Shown here in pieces: positions 52,827 to 60,532 of a stretch of DNA of 64,000 nucleotides. Source of the stretch: Prevotella sp. (lineage in GTDB: Bacteria; Bacteroidota; Bacteroidia; Bacteroidales; Bacteroidaceae); NCBI GenBank assembly GCA_022781445.1, contig JALETQ010000058.1:23611-87610 (forward strand), written 5' to 3'. A program made the translations under genes and the position numbers. Below the pieces are notes generated by a model. The model had not been told where the DNA came from and ran no database searches. It saw only the letters and a list, made by a program, of their open reading frames with translations. Numbering within the stretch: position 1 is the stretch's first letter; each line of letters starts with the position of its first letter.

Positions 52827-53213
52827 ATGAAAACCCAAGGCTATCCCACCCGCACGCATACCCAACCCGTGAAACGCTATTGCCAGACGCTCGACCTGAA
52901 GGACGATTCCAAGCTCATCAAGGCCTATCGGGCACAGCATGGCCCCGACCGAATGTGGCACGAAATCATCGACGGCATCCGGTCGGTAGGCATTCTCGAA
53001 ATGGAAATATACATTCTCGGCAACCGCTTGTTCATGATTGTAGACACACCGCTTGACTTCGACTGGGCCGAAGCGATGGCAAAACTCGCCCTACTTCCCC
53101 GCCAGCAGGAATGGGAAGAGGCCGTCGCCGCCTTCCAACAGTGCAGTCGCGATGCCACATCCGACGAGAAATGGCAGATGATGGAACGTATGTTCTACCT
53201 CTACAACCGATAG
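52827..53213 (+). CDS. L-rhamnose mutarotase family protein
   Basis: 128 residues. VKRYCQTLDLKDDSKLIKAY, then HGPDRMWHEIIDGIRSVGI and EMEIYILGNRLFMIVDTPLD follow the L-rhamnose mutarotase (RhaM, former DUF718) pattern of a ferredoxin-like alpha/beta barrel. QEWEEAVAAFQQ and EKWQMMERMFYL close the domain. It would interconvert the anomers of L-rhamnose or a similar 6-deoxysugar. No other rhamnose gene lies nearby, so the substrate is inferred from family alone. It follows the pseudouridine synthase by 48 nt. Confidence 0.85.
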   Translation: MKTQGYPTRTHTQPVKRYCQTLDLKDDSKLIKAYRAQHGPDRMWHEIIDGIRSVGILEMEIYILGNRLFMIVDTPLDFDWAEAMAKLALLPRQQEWEEAVAAFQQCSRDATSDEKWQMMERMFYLYNR

Positions 53214-53450
53214 AAGAAAGGCTGAACAACCTCAGGACATCCGATTCGGTCATGGCAGGCACAATCAATTCCCACCTTTCATTTGCCTTCCCTTTACATG
53301 TAACGGTTTGCCCTCGGCCAAAAGCCCGAAATCAAACAAAGCCGGTTTTTACCTGTCTAATGAACTGTTCCGTTTCGCGAGTTCTGCAAGCCATGCGTCA
53401 CAACACACAAATCGTTTTCAGATTGCGACGGTTCCACGATACTCTTGACC

Positions 53451-53640
53451 CCCAACCGCTCATCAGAGTCCGAACAGGTTTCGCTTGATTGTCGGACAGA
53501 TGGGGGTGTTTTTGTGGCAGGCGTTGCGGACTACGGCAAAACAAAGCGACAGACGGGATGCCGGCAAGCGGACGAAATCGGACGGAAAGTGGCATGAACG
53601 ACATGAAATGCAGGACTAAACGGTCGGATGACCGATTGGG
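53451..53640 (+). mobile_element. MITE-like family-A element, full copy A4 (190 bp)
   Basis: Begins CCCAACCGCTCATCAGAGTC and ends CGGATGACCGATTGGG. Internal blocks GGTTTCGCTTGATTGTCGGA, GGCGTTGCGGACTACGGC and GATGCCGGCAAGCGGAC align with the copies at 58592 and, less closely, 25028. No coding capacity and no clear target duplication. Confidence 0.7.
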
Positions 53641-53672
53641 GTTAAAGAGGTTTCGTGACAAGCCGTTTTTCA

Positions 53673-53756
53673 AAAGGGCATGAATTGTCTTGCAAAAGGG
53701 TACGAATCACTTTGTAAAAGGGCACGAATTGCCGGATAATTCGTGCCCTTTTGGGA
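53673..53756 (+). repeat. 22-bp-period repeat array B4 (three units plus inverted half-unit)
   Basis: Units start at 53673, 53695 and 53717, with heads AAAGGGCATGAATT, AAAGGGTACGAATC and AAAGGGCACGAATT. They are followed at 53739-53756 by ATTCGTGCCCTTTTGGG, the inverse of the last head. The last unit and this inverse can form a 15-bp hairpin. Confidence 0.7.
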
Positions 53757-53898
53757 AGCGACCCCAAAGAGAATCTCAAGTTATTGATATACAAACGCTT
53801 GTTCATCCATTCACAAAAGTGTTGTTTCTGATGTCCGAAGATCGGATAGAGAAGCATCCTGTATCATCTCTTTCCGTACACGATTTTGATATATAAAC

Positions 53899-53934
53899 GC
53901 CCCCCGGAAGTTGCATAATGCACTTTCGGGGGGC
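53899..53934. terminator. GC-rich bidirectional hairpin before the Cys/Lys-rich gene
   Basis: GCCCCCCGGAAGT (53899-53911) pairs with ACTTTCGGGGGGC (53922-53934) with one mismatch, loop 10 nt. It lies 25 nt past the stop of the minus-strand gene at 53959 and fits its terminator. Confidence 0.65.
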
Positions 53935-53958
53935 ATTGGGAAATAGGTTGTACGGCTG

Positions 53959-54339
53959 TTATTTCTTTGCCGGTGTCACTTTCTTGCAGCATTCACCTTT
54001 GGCGGTTCCTTGCTTTTGAGGACAAGTCTTGCCTTTGGGACAGTCTTTTGCGGTTTTGCCGGCAGTACAGGCGGCTTTAGCTTGGGCGGCTTTGGCATCG
54101 GTCTTGCAGCAGGCAGCCTTGGCTTTGGCATCAACCTTTCCTTGTGCTTTGCAGCATTCGGCCGTCTTTCGTGCTTCTTCTCTCTTCAAAGCAGCGGTTT
54201 TCTCAACCTGCATCCGGCTGTTGTCGGCCTTTTGGGCGGCAACGCGTGCCTTGGCGGTCATCTCATTTTGTGCCTGGGCATTCGTGCTGAAGCCAAAAGC
54301 TGCGAGGGCAATCACTGCGCTTAAAACAATTCTTTTCAT
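53959..54339 (-). CDS. Exported Cys/Lys/Ala-rich protein, possible metal binder
   Basis: 126 residues with signal peptide MKRIVLSAVIALAAFGFSTN (cleavage after AQA). The mature chain is about a quarter Lys, with many Ala. It has nine Cys, in three CC pairs (AECCKAQ, AACCKTD, GECCKK) and single/paired sites ACTAG and DCPKGKTCPQ. No catalytic motif. The spacing of CC pairs in a Lys/Ala helix suggests metal binding or disulfide cross-linking in the periplasm, but this is inference. Its promoter is about 180 nt upstream, leaving a long leader. Confidence 0.75.
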   Translation of the reverse strand: MKRIVLSAVIALAAFGFSTNAQAQNEMTAKARVAAQKADNSRMQVEKTAALKREEARKTAECCKAQGKVDAKAKAACCKTDAKAAQAKAACTAGKTAKDCPKGKTCPQKQGTAKGECCKKVTPAKK

Positions 54340-54518
54340 ACTTTTTTCGTTTTAATGAATTCTTTATTCTATCGGACTAAATCAATGTGGCAGGGCTTCC
54401 CTGCCCGTTATGTATATTACCAATGAAAGAACATCCCCGTCGGGAGGCAGGATGCCGGCCGTTGTCTGATGCGATACACCGCACGGCCTGTGTCCGTTCG
54501 ACACGGATGTCATGGGAA

Positions 54519-54550
54519 CAAAGATATGCGGTTTGCTCCGTTTCTCCAAA
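54519..54550 (-). promoter_or_regulatory. Promoter for the Cys/Lys-rich gene
   Basis: Minus strand: TTTG (54550-54547), 20 nt, TATCTTTG (54526-54519). It matches the consensus well. The ATG is about 180 nt downstream. Confidence 0.6.
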
Positions 54551-54654
54551 TAATTGCAAGTTTATTTAGCCAAATCATTACCCTTGAAGTCACAAATTAG
54601 GGTTTATATATGTCCGAAAAGGTTGCTTCACACACATCCGACTTGCATTTCACA

Positions 54655-54710
54655 CCCAATCGGCCATCGGGTTCCGATTCGATTTCGTCTGATGGTCGGG
54701 CAGACGGGGC
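54655..54710 (+). repeat. Truncated family-A repeat (left end)
   Basis: CCCAATCGGCCATCGGGTTC, then GATTTCGTCTGATGGTCGGG and CAGACGGGG match the first 55 bp of the family. After that it runs into GA-rich sequence. Confidence 0.5.
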
Positions 54711-54895
54711 GAAACAGACGAGAAACGGAGGAGCGAGAGGTGGATCGAACGGGGAGAAAAAGGGGACGGACGGAAGATTCCGGATGGGCAACAACCGAAA
54801 GCGGACTGAAAAAAAATGAAGGCCGGAAAGTGACAAAAAGGGTGATGCCTGCCACTTTCGTGTCTCTTTTCGATGGCTTTCTCGAATCGATTGTT

Positions 54896-54903
54896 TATTT
54901 TTG
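54896..54903 (+). promoter_or_regulatory. -7 box touching the sufS start codon
   Basis: TATTTTTG ends 7 nt before the ATG at 54911. With the usual 4-8 nt from -7 box to start site, the transcript would begin at or next to the A of ATG (leaderless). The -33 is not clear. Confidence 0.5.
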
Positions 54904-54910
54904 CATACCA

Positions 54911-56134
54911 ATGAAGCATACATACGACATCGAAGGAATCAGGAACGACTTTCCCATCCTCTCCCAAAAGGTTTACAACCGACCTTTGGTATATCTTGAC
55001 AACGGTGCCACGACGCAGAAGCCGCGCTGTGTGGTCGAAGCCATGAGCGACATGTATTACACCGTCAACGCCAATGTGCATCGCGGCGTGCATTATCTTT
55101 CGCAGCAGTCGACCGATCATCACGAGGCGGCTCGCGAGGCCGTACGCGGATTCATCCATGCCGCCAAGGCCGAAGAGATTGTCTTCACGCGCGGAACGAC
55201 CGAGAGCATGAACCTGCTGGCATCATCGTTTGCCGAGGGCATGATGCAGGCCGGCGACGAAGTCATCATTTCGACCATGGAACACCATTCGAACATCGTT
55301 CCGTGGCAAATCATGGCTGCCCGCAAAGGCATCGGCATCAGGGTCATCCCCATACACGACGACGGCACGCTCGACATGGATGCCTATCGCACGATGTTCA
55401 CCGAGAAGACCAAGCTGGTGAGCGTCATGCACGTAAGCAACGTGCTGGGCACCATCAACCCTGTCGACGACATCATCGGCATTGCCCATGCCCACGACGT
55501 GCCGGTCATGATAGATGGCGCACAGAGCACGCCCCACTTTCCCGTCGACGTACAGAAAATGGATTGCGACTTCTTTGCTTTCAGCGGCCACAAGATGTAT
55601 GGTCCCACCGGCATCGGCGTACTCTACGGCAAGGAAGAATGGCTCGACCGGCTGCCTCCCTACCAAGGCGGCGGAGAGATGATCGAGAGCGTGACATTCG
55701 AAAAGACCACCTTCGGCAAGCTGCCTTTCAAATTCGAGGCGGGAACACCCGACTATGTTGCCACACACGGACTGGCCAAAGCCATCGGATACCTCAACGG
55801 CATCGGCATGGAAAACGTCTTTGCCCACGAGAGCGAACTGACACGTTATGCCATCGAACGGATGAAAACCATTGACAAACTCGAGGTCTTCGGCCCCGAA
55901 GACCACCACGACGCGGTGGTATCGTTCAAGGTGGGCGACATTCATCATCTCGACCTCGGCACGCTGCTCGACCGCCTTGGCATTGCCATCCGCACGGGAC
56001 ATCACTGTGCCGAACCGCTCATGCACCGACTGGGTGTGCAGGGCACGGCTCGGGCATCGTTCGGACTATACAACACCTTTGCCGAAGTCGACGCACTGGT
56101 TGAAGGCATCCGCAGGGTCAGCACCATGTTCTGA
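54911..56134 (+). CDS. sufS: Cysteine desulfurase, SufS/CsdA type
   Basis: 407 residues, PLP-dependent class V aminotransferase fold. YLDNGATTQKP opens the domain. The PLP lysine is K228 in FSGHKMYGP, and the persulfide cysteine is C366 in RTGHHCAEPLM, the short active-site loop typical of group II enzymes. It supplies sulfur from cysteine for Fe-S clusters. No sufB, C or D lies next to it. The ATG at 54911 is certain from the family N-terminus (IEGIRNDFPIL). The gene is followed by rnhB after 57 nt. Confidence 0.93.
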   Translation: MKHTYDIEGIRNDFPILSQKVYNRPLVYLDNGATTQKPRCVVEAMSDMYYTVNANVHRGVHYLSQQSTDHHEAAREAVRGFIHAAKAEEIVFTRGTTESMNLLASSFAEGMMQAGDEVIISTMEHHSNIVPWQIMAARKGIGIRVIPIHDDGTLDMDAYRTMFTEKTKLVSVMHVSNVLGTINPVDDIIGIAHAHDVPVMIDGAQSTPHFPVDVQKMDCDFFAFSGHKMYGPTGIGVLYGKEEWLDRLPPYQGGGEMIESVTFEKTTFGKLPFKFEAGTPDYVATHGLAKAIGYLNGIGMENVFAHESELTRYAIERMKTIDKLEVFGPEDHHDAVVSFKVGDIHHLDLGTLLDRLGIAIRTGHHCAEPLMHRLGVQGTARASFGLYNTFAEVDALVEGIRRVSTMF

Positions 56135-56191
56135 TGCCGGGCGACAACCCGATTTTCCACCACACCGACCAATTACCGCATAACCGGTCCC

Positions 56192-56902
56192 ATGCTTCTC
56201 AACCATTATCACGACAACCTCATCGAAGCCGGATGTGACGAGGCCGGACGCGGATGCCTCGCAGGCAGCGTCTTTGCCGCCGCCGTCATTCTGCCACCCG
56301 ACTATGTCAATGCCGACATCGACGATTCCAAGAAGCTCACGCCGGCCAAGCGTTACCGGCTGAGGCAGGAGATTATTGATGATGCCTTGGCATGGGCGGT
56401 AGGCATCGTCAGTCCCGAAGAGATCGACCGCATCAACATTCTCAACGCTTCCATCCTTGCCATGCACCGCGCCCTCGACGGTCTGCAATTGTGCCCCGAA
56501 GCTGTCATTGTGGACGGCAACCGCTTCAAACCTTACTACACCCCTACCCCATCCGATCGCGCCATGCTTGCCCAAAGGCAGCCGCCCTTCATCAGTGAGA
56601 GTATCGCTGAAGGCCGTCGCACCGACCTCTTGCCACACGTCACCGTCGTTAAAGGCGATGCCCGTTACCTCAACATTGCCGCTGCTGCCATCCTTGCCAA
56701 GACGTTTCGTGATGACTATATGAACAAACTCGACCGCGAATTTCCCCTTTACGAATGGAAGCGCAACAAGGGATATCCCACACCGGCGCACCGGCGCGCC
56801 ATCGAAGCCCACGGAACGACACCCTACCACCGGCTGTCGTTCAACCTCCTGCCACTCCGCCAACTCACGTTCGACTTCGGCGAAACGGACAACTCCGAAT
56901 GA
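56192..56902 (+). CDS. rnhB: Ribonuclease HII with an internal insertion
   Basis: 236 residues. EAGCDEAGRGCLAGSVFAAA contains the GxDEAGRG motif with D16-E17. DDSKKLTPAKRYRLRQEI and ILNASILAMHRAL follow, then VDGNRFKPY. Between about 115 and 145 it carries roughly 30 residues (TPTPSDRAMLAQRQPPFISE and ESIAEGRR) that I would not expect from family knowledge. VTVVKGDARYLNIAAAAILA and RNKGYPTPAHRRAI complete the active-site region. It removes RNA from RNA-DNA hybrids, including single ribonucleotides in DNA. Confidence 0.94.
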   Translation: MLLNHYHDNLIEAGCDEAGRGCLAGSVFAAAVILPPDYVNADIDDSKKLTPAKRYRLRQEIIDDALAWAVGIVSPEEIDRINILNASILAMHRALDGLQLCPEAVIVDGNRFKPYYTPTPSDRAMLAQRQPPFISESIAEGRRTDLLPHVTVVKGDARYLNIAAAAILAKTFRDDYMNKLDREFPLYEWKRNKGYPTPAHRRAIEAHGTTPYHRLSFNLLPLRQLTFDFGETDNSE

Positions 56903-57001
56903 AGTCGGCCAAGAAAGTTCCGCCAGGACGTTGCATATCTGTAACACAAGGAGTTCGCATAAAAATAAAGGTCAAAAGTTTTTCCACATTCATTATTTGA
57001 T

Positions 57002-57009
57002 TACCTTTG
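57002..57009 (+). promoter_or_regulatory. -7 box for nhaD
   Basis: TACCTTTG is an exact TAnnTTTG match. TTTT at 56979-56982 sits at 19-nt spacing as a weak -33. Leader to the ATG is about 115 nt. Confidence 0.5.
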
Positions 57010-57130
57010 CACCCGTTATCGACAAACGGGGGCATTTCGACATCGAAACGACCAATCCGCCACCCGGTATCAAAAGCATCGTCGCCCGTATGTGCGCGGC
57101 ATTCATCAATTAAAAACAAATTAAACTATC

Positions 57131-58471
57131 ATGATGACATCATTGACCATTGCTATCATTGCCGTCTTCGTCGTGGGCTACCTCTGCATTGCCCTCGAAA
57201 GCGGTTTGAAAGTCAACAAGGCAGCCATCGCCCTGCTCATGTGCGTGGGTTGCTGGACGCTCTTCAGCCTCGATCCGGGAAGCTATCTGGCCGGCATTTC
57301 TCCCGAGAACTTCTCCATTCACATTTCCGACCTTCTCAAGGAACATCTGGGTGAAACCGGCGAAACACTCTTCTTCCTCATGGGTGCCATGACCATTGTC
57401 GAAATCGTGGATCACAACGGCGGGTTCAACTTTGTTCGCGACACTCTCAAAACCCGCAACAAGCGAACCTTATTATGGCGCATCGCCTTCATGACCTTCT
57501 TTTTGTCGGCCATTCTCGACAATCTCACCACTTCCATCGTGATGATCATGGTATTGCGCAAACTTGTTCAAGACCGCAAAGACCGGATGATTTATGCGGC
57601 CTTGGTCATCGTGGCAGCCAATTCCGGCGGTGCGTTCTCCCCCATCGGCGACGTGACTACCATCATGTTGTGGATCCAAGGCATGCTTACCACGCAAGGT
57701 GTCATCACTGAAATCTTTGTACCTTCACTGGTGTCGATGCTCGTTCCCGCCTTCATCATGCAGTTCATGCTGCAAGGCAAGCTCGACAAGTCGCAGAACA
57801 TCGTTGAGAACACCCCGTCTGCACTGACCAAGTCACAACGTAAGACCATTTTCTTTCTCGGTGTGGGCGGTTTGGTATTCGTACCCATCTTCCGTGCACT
57901 CACCGGTCTGCCTCCTTTCATGGGCATCTTGCTGGTACTGGGTCTGCTTTGGACAGCTACCGAGATCTTTCACCGCAAAGCCGATGAAGACGATACGATG
58001 GCAAAACGCGTGAGCCAATTGTTGTCACGCATCGACATGACGACCATCCTGTTCTTCCTCGGCATCCTTATGGCAGTGGCTTGCTTGGAAGAAGTGGGTG
58101 TGCTTACCGCATTGGGAAAATCGCTGGAGAGTGTGTCGGGAGGCAACCATTACCTCGTGACCGGCATCATCGGTGTCGTTTCCTCGATTGTCGACAACGT
58201 GCCACTGGTGGCAGGCTGCATGGGAATGTACCCCATCGATCCCGTCGCAGGAGCCGATATGGCCGTCGACGGTATCTTCTGGCAACTCCTTGCCTACTGT
58301 GCCGGCGTGGGAGGTTCGCTGCTCATCATCGGCAGTGCCGCCGGTGTCGTTGTGATGGGATTGGAAAAAATCACCTTCGGATGGTACCTCAAGCACATGA
58401 CATGGATTGTCATGATAGGCTATCTTGCCGGTATATTCGTATATTGGATAGAGCGCATGATTTTCTTCTAA
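57131..58471 (+). CDS. nhaD: Na+:H+ antiporter, NhaD family
   Basis: 446 residues with about 11-12 membrane helices. FFLMGAMTIVEIVDHNGGFN, FFLSAILDNLTTSIVMIMVL and AANSGGAFSPIGDVTTIMLW are IT-superfamily/NhaD motifs. SSIVDNVPLVAGCMGMYPID is the second inverted-repeat signature. It exchanges cytoplasmic Na+ (or Li+) for protons, controlling pH and sodium. Its promoter lies upstream in a 228-nt gap after rnhB. A strong hairpin follows 39 nt past the stop. Confidence 0.95.
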   Translation: MMTSLTIAIIAVFVVGYLCIALESGLKVNKAAIALLMCVGCWTLFSLDPGSYLAGISPENFSIHISDLLKEHLGETGETLFFLMGAMTIVEIVDHNGGFNFVRDTLKTRNKRTLLWRIAFMTFFLSAILDNLTTSIVMIMVLRKLVQDRKDRMIYAALVIVAANSGGAFSPIGDVTTIMLWIQGMLTTQGVITEIFVPSLVSMLVPAFIMQFMLQGKLDKSQNIVENTPSALTKSQRKTIFFLGVGGLVFVPIFRALTGLPPFMGILLVLGLLWTATEIFHRKADEDDTMAKRVSQLLSRIDMTTILFFLGILMAVACLEEVGVLTALGKSLESVSGGNHYLVTGIIGVVSSIVDNVPLVAGCMGMYPIDPVAGADMAVDGIFWQLLAYCAGVGGSLLIIGSAAGVVVMGLEKITFGWYLKHMTWIVMIGYLAGIFVYWIERMIFF

Positions 58472-58510
58472 GCTCTTCTGTCACCCCCGAGAAGAGCAGA
58501 CAAACCATGA

Positions 58511-58544
58511 CAGACGGCTTCCCGCATCATCGGGAAGCCGTCTG
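58511..58544. terminator. Hairpin after nhaD
   Basis: CAGACGGCTTCCCG (58511-58524) and CGGGAAGCCGTCTG (58531-58544) pair perfectly over 14 bp with a 6-nt loop. There is no T run, so it may be a weak terminator or mRNA stabiliser. Confidence 0.55.
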
Positions 58545-58591
58545 CATTGATGCCTCCCAATCTCTTGTCGAACAAGAAGACCTCGCCACAA

Positions 58592-58783
58592 CCCAAATCG
58601 GTCTGAAAGTCAGGGACGGTTTCGCCTGATTGTCAGGGAGCTTGTCTGTCGGCTTGTTACAGGCGTAGCAAGTTACGGCAAAGCATACTGACAGCAAGGT
58701 ATCGGCAAGCGGACGACATACGATCGGGAAGTACTGTCATCGGCATGAAATGTCAGGACCAAACGCCCTCATGACCGATTGGG
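58592..58783 (+). mobile_element. MITE-like family-A element, full copy A3 (192 bp)
   Basis: Begins CCCAAATCGGTCTGAAAGTC and ends CTCATGACCGATTGGG, inverted ends over about 12 bp. Internal blocks GGTTTCGCCTGATTGTCAGG, GGCGTAGCAAGTTACGGC and GTATCGGCAAGCGGACGA align with the copy at 53451. No coding capacity. Confidence 0.7.
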
Positions 58784-58896
58784 AATAATCGAAAGCGACA
58801 CATTTTCGGGCAACAGTCATCGACTGTGCCCTCTTGAAGTGTGGATCATGTGGCCGAAATAGAAAGATTTTTTCATGGAAACCCGAAAGGAATGAT

Positions 58897-58904
58897 TAAC
58901 TTTG
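58897..58904 (+). promoter_or_regulatory. -7 box touching the ruvB start codon
   Basis: TAACTTTG ends only 4 nt before the ATG at 58909. The transcript should start on or within a base or two of the start codon (leaderless), unless another promoter further upstream is used. Confidence 0.55.
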
Positions 58905-58908
58905 CAGC

Positions 58909-59946
58909 ATGGACGATAATTTTGACATCAGACACGAAACGGTGTCGCCCACCGAGAAAGACTTCGAGAACGCCCTGCGACCGCTTGACTTCGGCGCATT
59001 CAGCGGACAACTCAAGGTGGTCGAAAACCTGCAGGTGTTCGTAGAAGCTGCCAAATACCGTGGAGAACCGCTCGACCACACCCTCCTGCACGGCCCTCCC
59101 GGACTGGGCAAGACCACTCTCAGCAACATCATTGCCAACGAACTCGGCGTAGGGTTCAAGCTCACCAGTGGTCCGGTGCTCGACAAGCCCGGTGATCTTG
59201 CCGGCATTCTCACCTCTCTCGAACCGCGCGACGTGCTGTTCATTGATGAAATTCACCGTCTGTCGCCCGTCGTCGAGGAATATCTCTACTCTGCCATGGA
59301 AGACTACCGCATCGACATCATGATCGACAAAGGTCCGTCGGCACGCTCCATACAGATAGACCTCAACCCATTTACCCTTGTTGCCGCCACCACACGTAGC
59401 GGACTCCTTACCGCCCCGCTGCGCGCCCGTTTCGGCATCAATCTTCATTTGGAATATTACGACCCCGAAACGCTCACGAAGATTGTGAAACGCTCGGCTT
59501 CCATCCTCCAGGTGCCCATTGACGACGAAGCCGCCATCGAGATAGCACGACGGAGCCGTGGCACACCTCGTATTGCCAACGCCTTGCTCCGAAGGGTACG
59601 CGACTTTGCGCAAGTGAAAGGAAACGGACGTATCGACACCGCCATCGCACGCTACGCACTCACCGCACTGAACATCGACCGGTACGGACTCGATGAGATC
59701 GACAACAAGATCTTGCTCACCATCATCGACAAATTCGGAGGAGGCCCCGTGGGACTCACCACCATCGCCACAGCCATCGGAGAGGAAGCCGGAACGCTCG
59801 AAGAGGTCTACGAACCTTATCTCATCATGGAAGGCTTCATCAAGCGCACACCGCGGGGACGTATGGTCACCGAACAGGCTTATATTCATTTGGGACGCAA
59901 CATTTACAGCCGTCGCAATACCGGTCGCGACCTCTTCGATGCCTGA
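58909..59946 (+). CDS. ruvB: Holliday junction branch migration ATPase RuvB
   Basis: 345 residues, AAA+ ATPase. [20 protein letters not shown] is the N-terminal motif. GPPGLGKTT from residue 62 is Walker A, and [18 protein letters not shown] contains Walker B (DEIH). [18 protein letters not shown] is the sensor/arginine-finger region. The C-terminal winged helix includes [20 protein letters not shown]. RuvB hexamers, with RuvA, drive branch migration during recombination. It is likely co-transcribed with coaD (58 nt) and ybeY. Its start codon lies 4 nt after a -7 promoter box. Confidence 0.97.
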   Translation: MDDNFDIRHETVSPTEKDFENALRPLDFGAFSGQLKVVENLQVFVEAAKYRGEPLDHTLLHGPPGLGKTTLSNIIANELGVGFKLTSGPVLDKPGDLAGILTSLEPRDVLFIDEIHRLSPVVEEYLYSAMEDYRIDIMIDKGPSARSIQIDLNPFTLVAATTRSGLLTAPLRARFGINLHLEYYDPETLTKIVKRSASILQVPIDDEAAIEIARRSRGTPRIANALLRRVRDFAQVKGNGRIDTAIARYALTALNIDRYGLDEIDNKILLTIIDKFGGGPVGLTTIATAIGEEAGTLEEVYEPYLIMEGFIKRTPRGRMVTEQAYIHLGRNIYSRRNTGRDLFDA

Positions 59947-60004
59947 CCGTTCCCGCCTCCACCTCACAACCACCACAACCCGCCATTACTCTATTTTTAT
60001 ATAT

Positions 60005-60514
60005 ATGAAAGGTAACAGAACAGCCATCTTCACCGGAACTTTTGATCCCTTCACCATCGGTCACGCCTCGATCATCGAACGCGCCCTGCCGCTCTTCGAC
60101 CGCATTGTCGTGGGTGTGGCTGCCGGCAAGCTCAAGCAAGCCGGTGCCGATGTAGAGGAACGCACCCGTACCATCGCCCATCTCTATGCCCACGAGCCAC
60201 GCATCGAAACAGTTGCGTACAACGATCTCACCATCGATTTGGCAAAACGTGTGGCTGCCGACTGTATTATCAGAGGCGTACGAAGTGCCAAAGACTTCGA
60301 ATACGAGCGCGATCAGGCAGAAATCAACCGTCGTCTGAGCGGCATCGAAACCCTCCTGCTCTTTGCCGAACCCGGATTGGCTGCCATCTCCTCATCGCTC
60401 GTTCGCGAATTGCGCTATTTCGGCCATCCGGCCGATGAATTCCTGCCCCGGCCTGCCGCTCCCGACTCTCCGGCCGAAAACCCCGATAATCCCGAATCAC
60501 AATCCCAACCCTGA
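60005..60514 (+). CDS. coaD: Phosphopantetheine adenylyltransferase
   Basis: 169 residues. FTGTFDPFTIGH (about 9-20) is the nucleotidyltransferase TxGH-type site with H20. RGVRSAKDFEYERDQAEINR follows as the substrate loop, and AISSSLVRELRYFG as the ISSTxVR-like motif. It makes dephospho-CoA from 4'-phosphopantetheine and ATP. The C-terminal 25 residues are Pro/Ser/Asn-rich (PAAPDSPAENPDNPES) and look disordered. The ATG at 60005 is preferred; the longer frame overlaps ruvB and lacks similarity. Confidence 0.96.
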   Translation: MKGNRTAIFTGTFDPFTIGHASIIERALPLFDRIVVGVAAGKLKQAGADVEERTRTIAHLYAHEPRIETVAYNDLTIDLAKRVAADCIIRGVRSAKDFEYERDQAEINRRLSGIETLLLFAEPGLAAISSSLVRELRYFGHPADEFLPRPAAPDSPAENPDNPESQSQP

Positions 60515-60532
60515 CAATCCAAAGACTGCATC

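Larger units (their letters stand above)
53214..53958. other. 745-nt gap with family-A element, 22-bp array and terminator
   Basis: Order: about 235 nt without features, full family-A copy (53451-53640), a three-unit 22-bp array with an inverted half-unit (53673-53756), AT-rich sequence, and a bidirectional terminator (53899-53934). No gene. Confidence 0.65.
54340..54910. other. Divergent gap between the Cys/Lys-rich gene and sufS
   Basis: It contains the minus-strand promoter (54519-54550), a truncated family-A repeat (54655-54710), a GA-rich stretch and the sufS -7 box. No gene is supported; an open frame running into sufS from the left crosses the repeat and promoter. Confidence 0.55.
58472..58908. 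other. Gap between nhaD and ruvB with hairpin and family-A element
   Basis: nhaD hairpin, a full 192-bp family-A copy, about 110 nt of AT-rich sequence and the ruvB -7 box. No gene. Confidence 0.65.
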
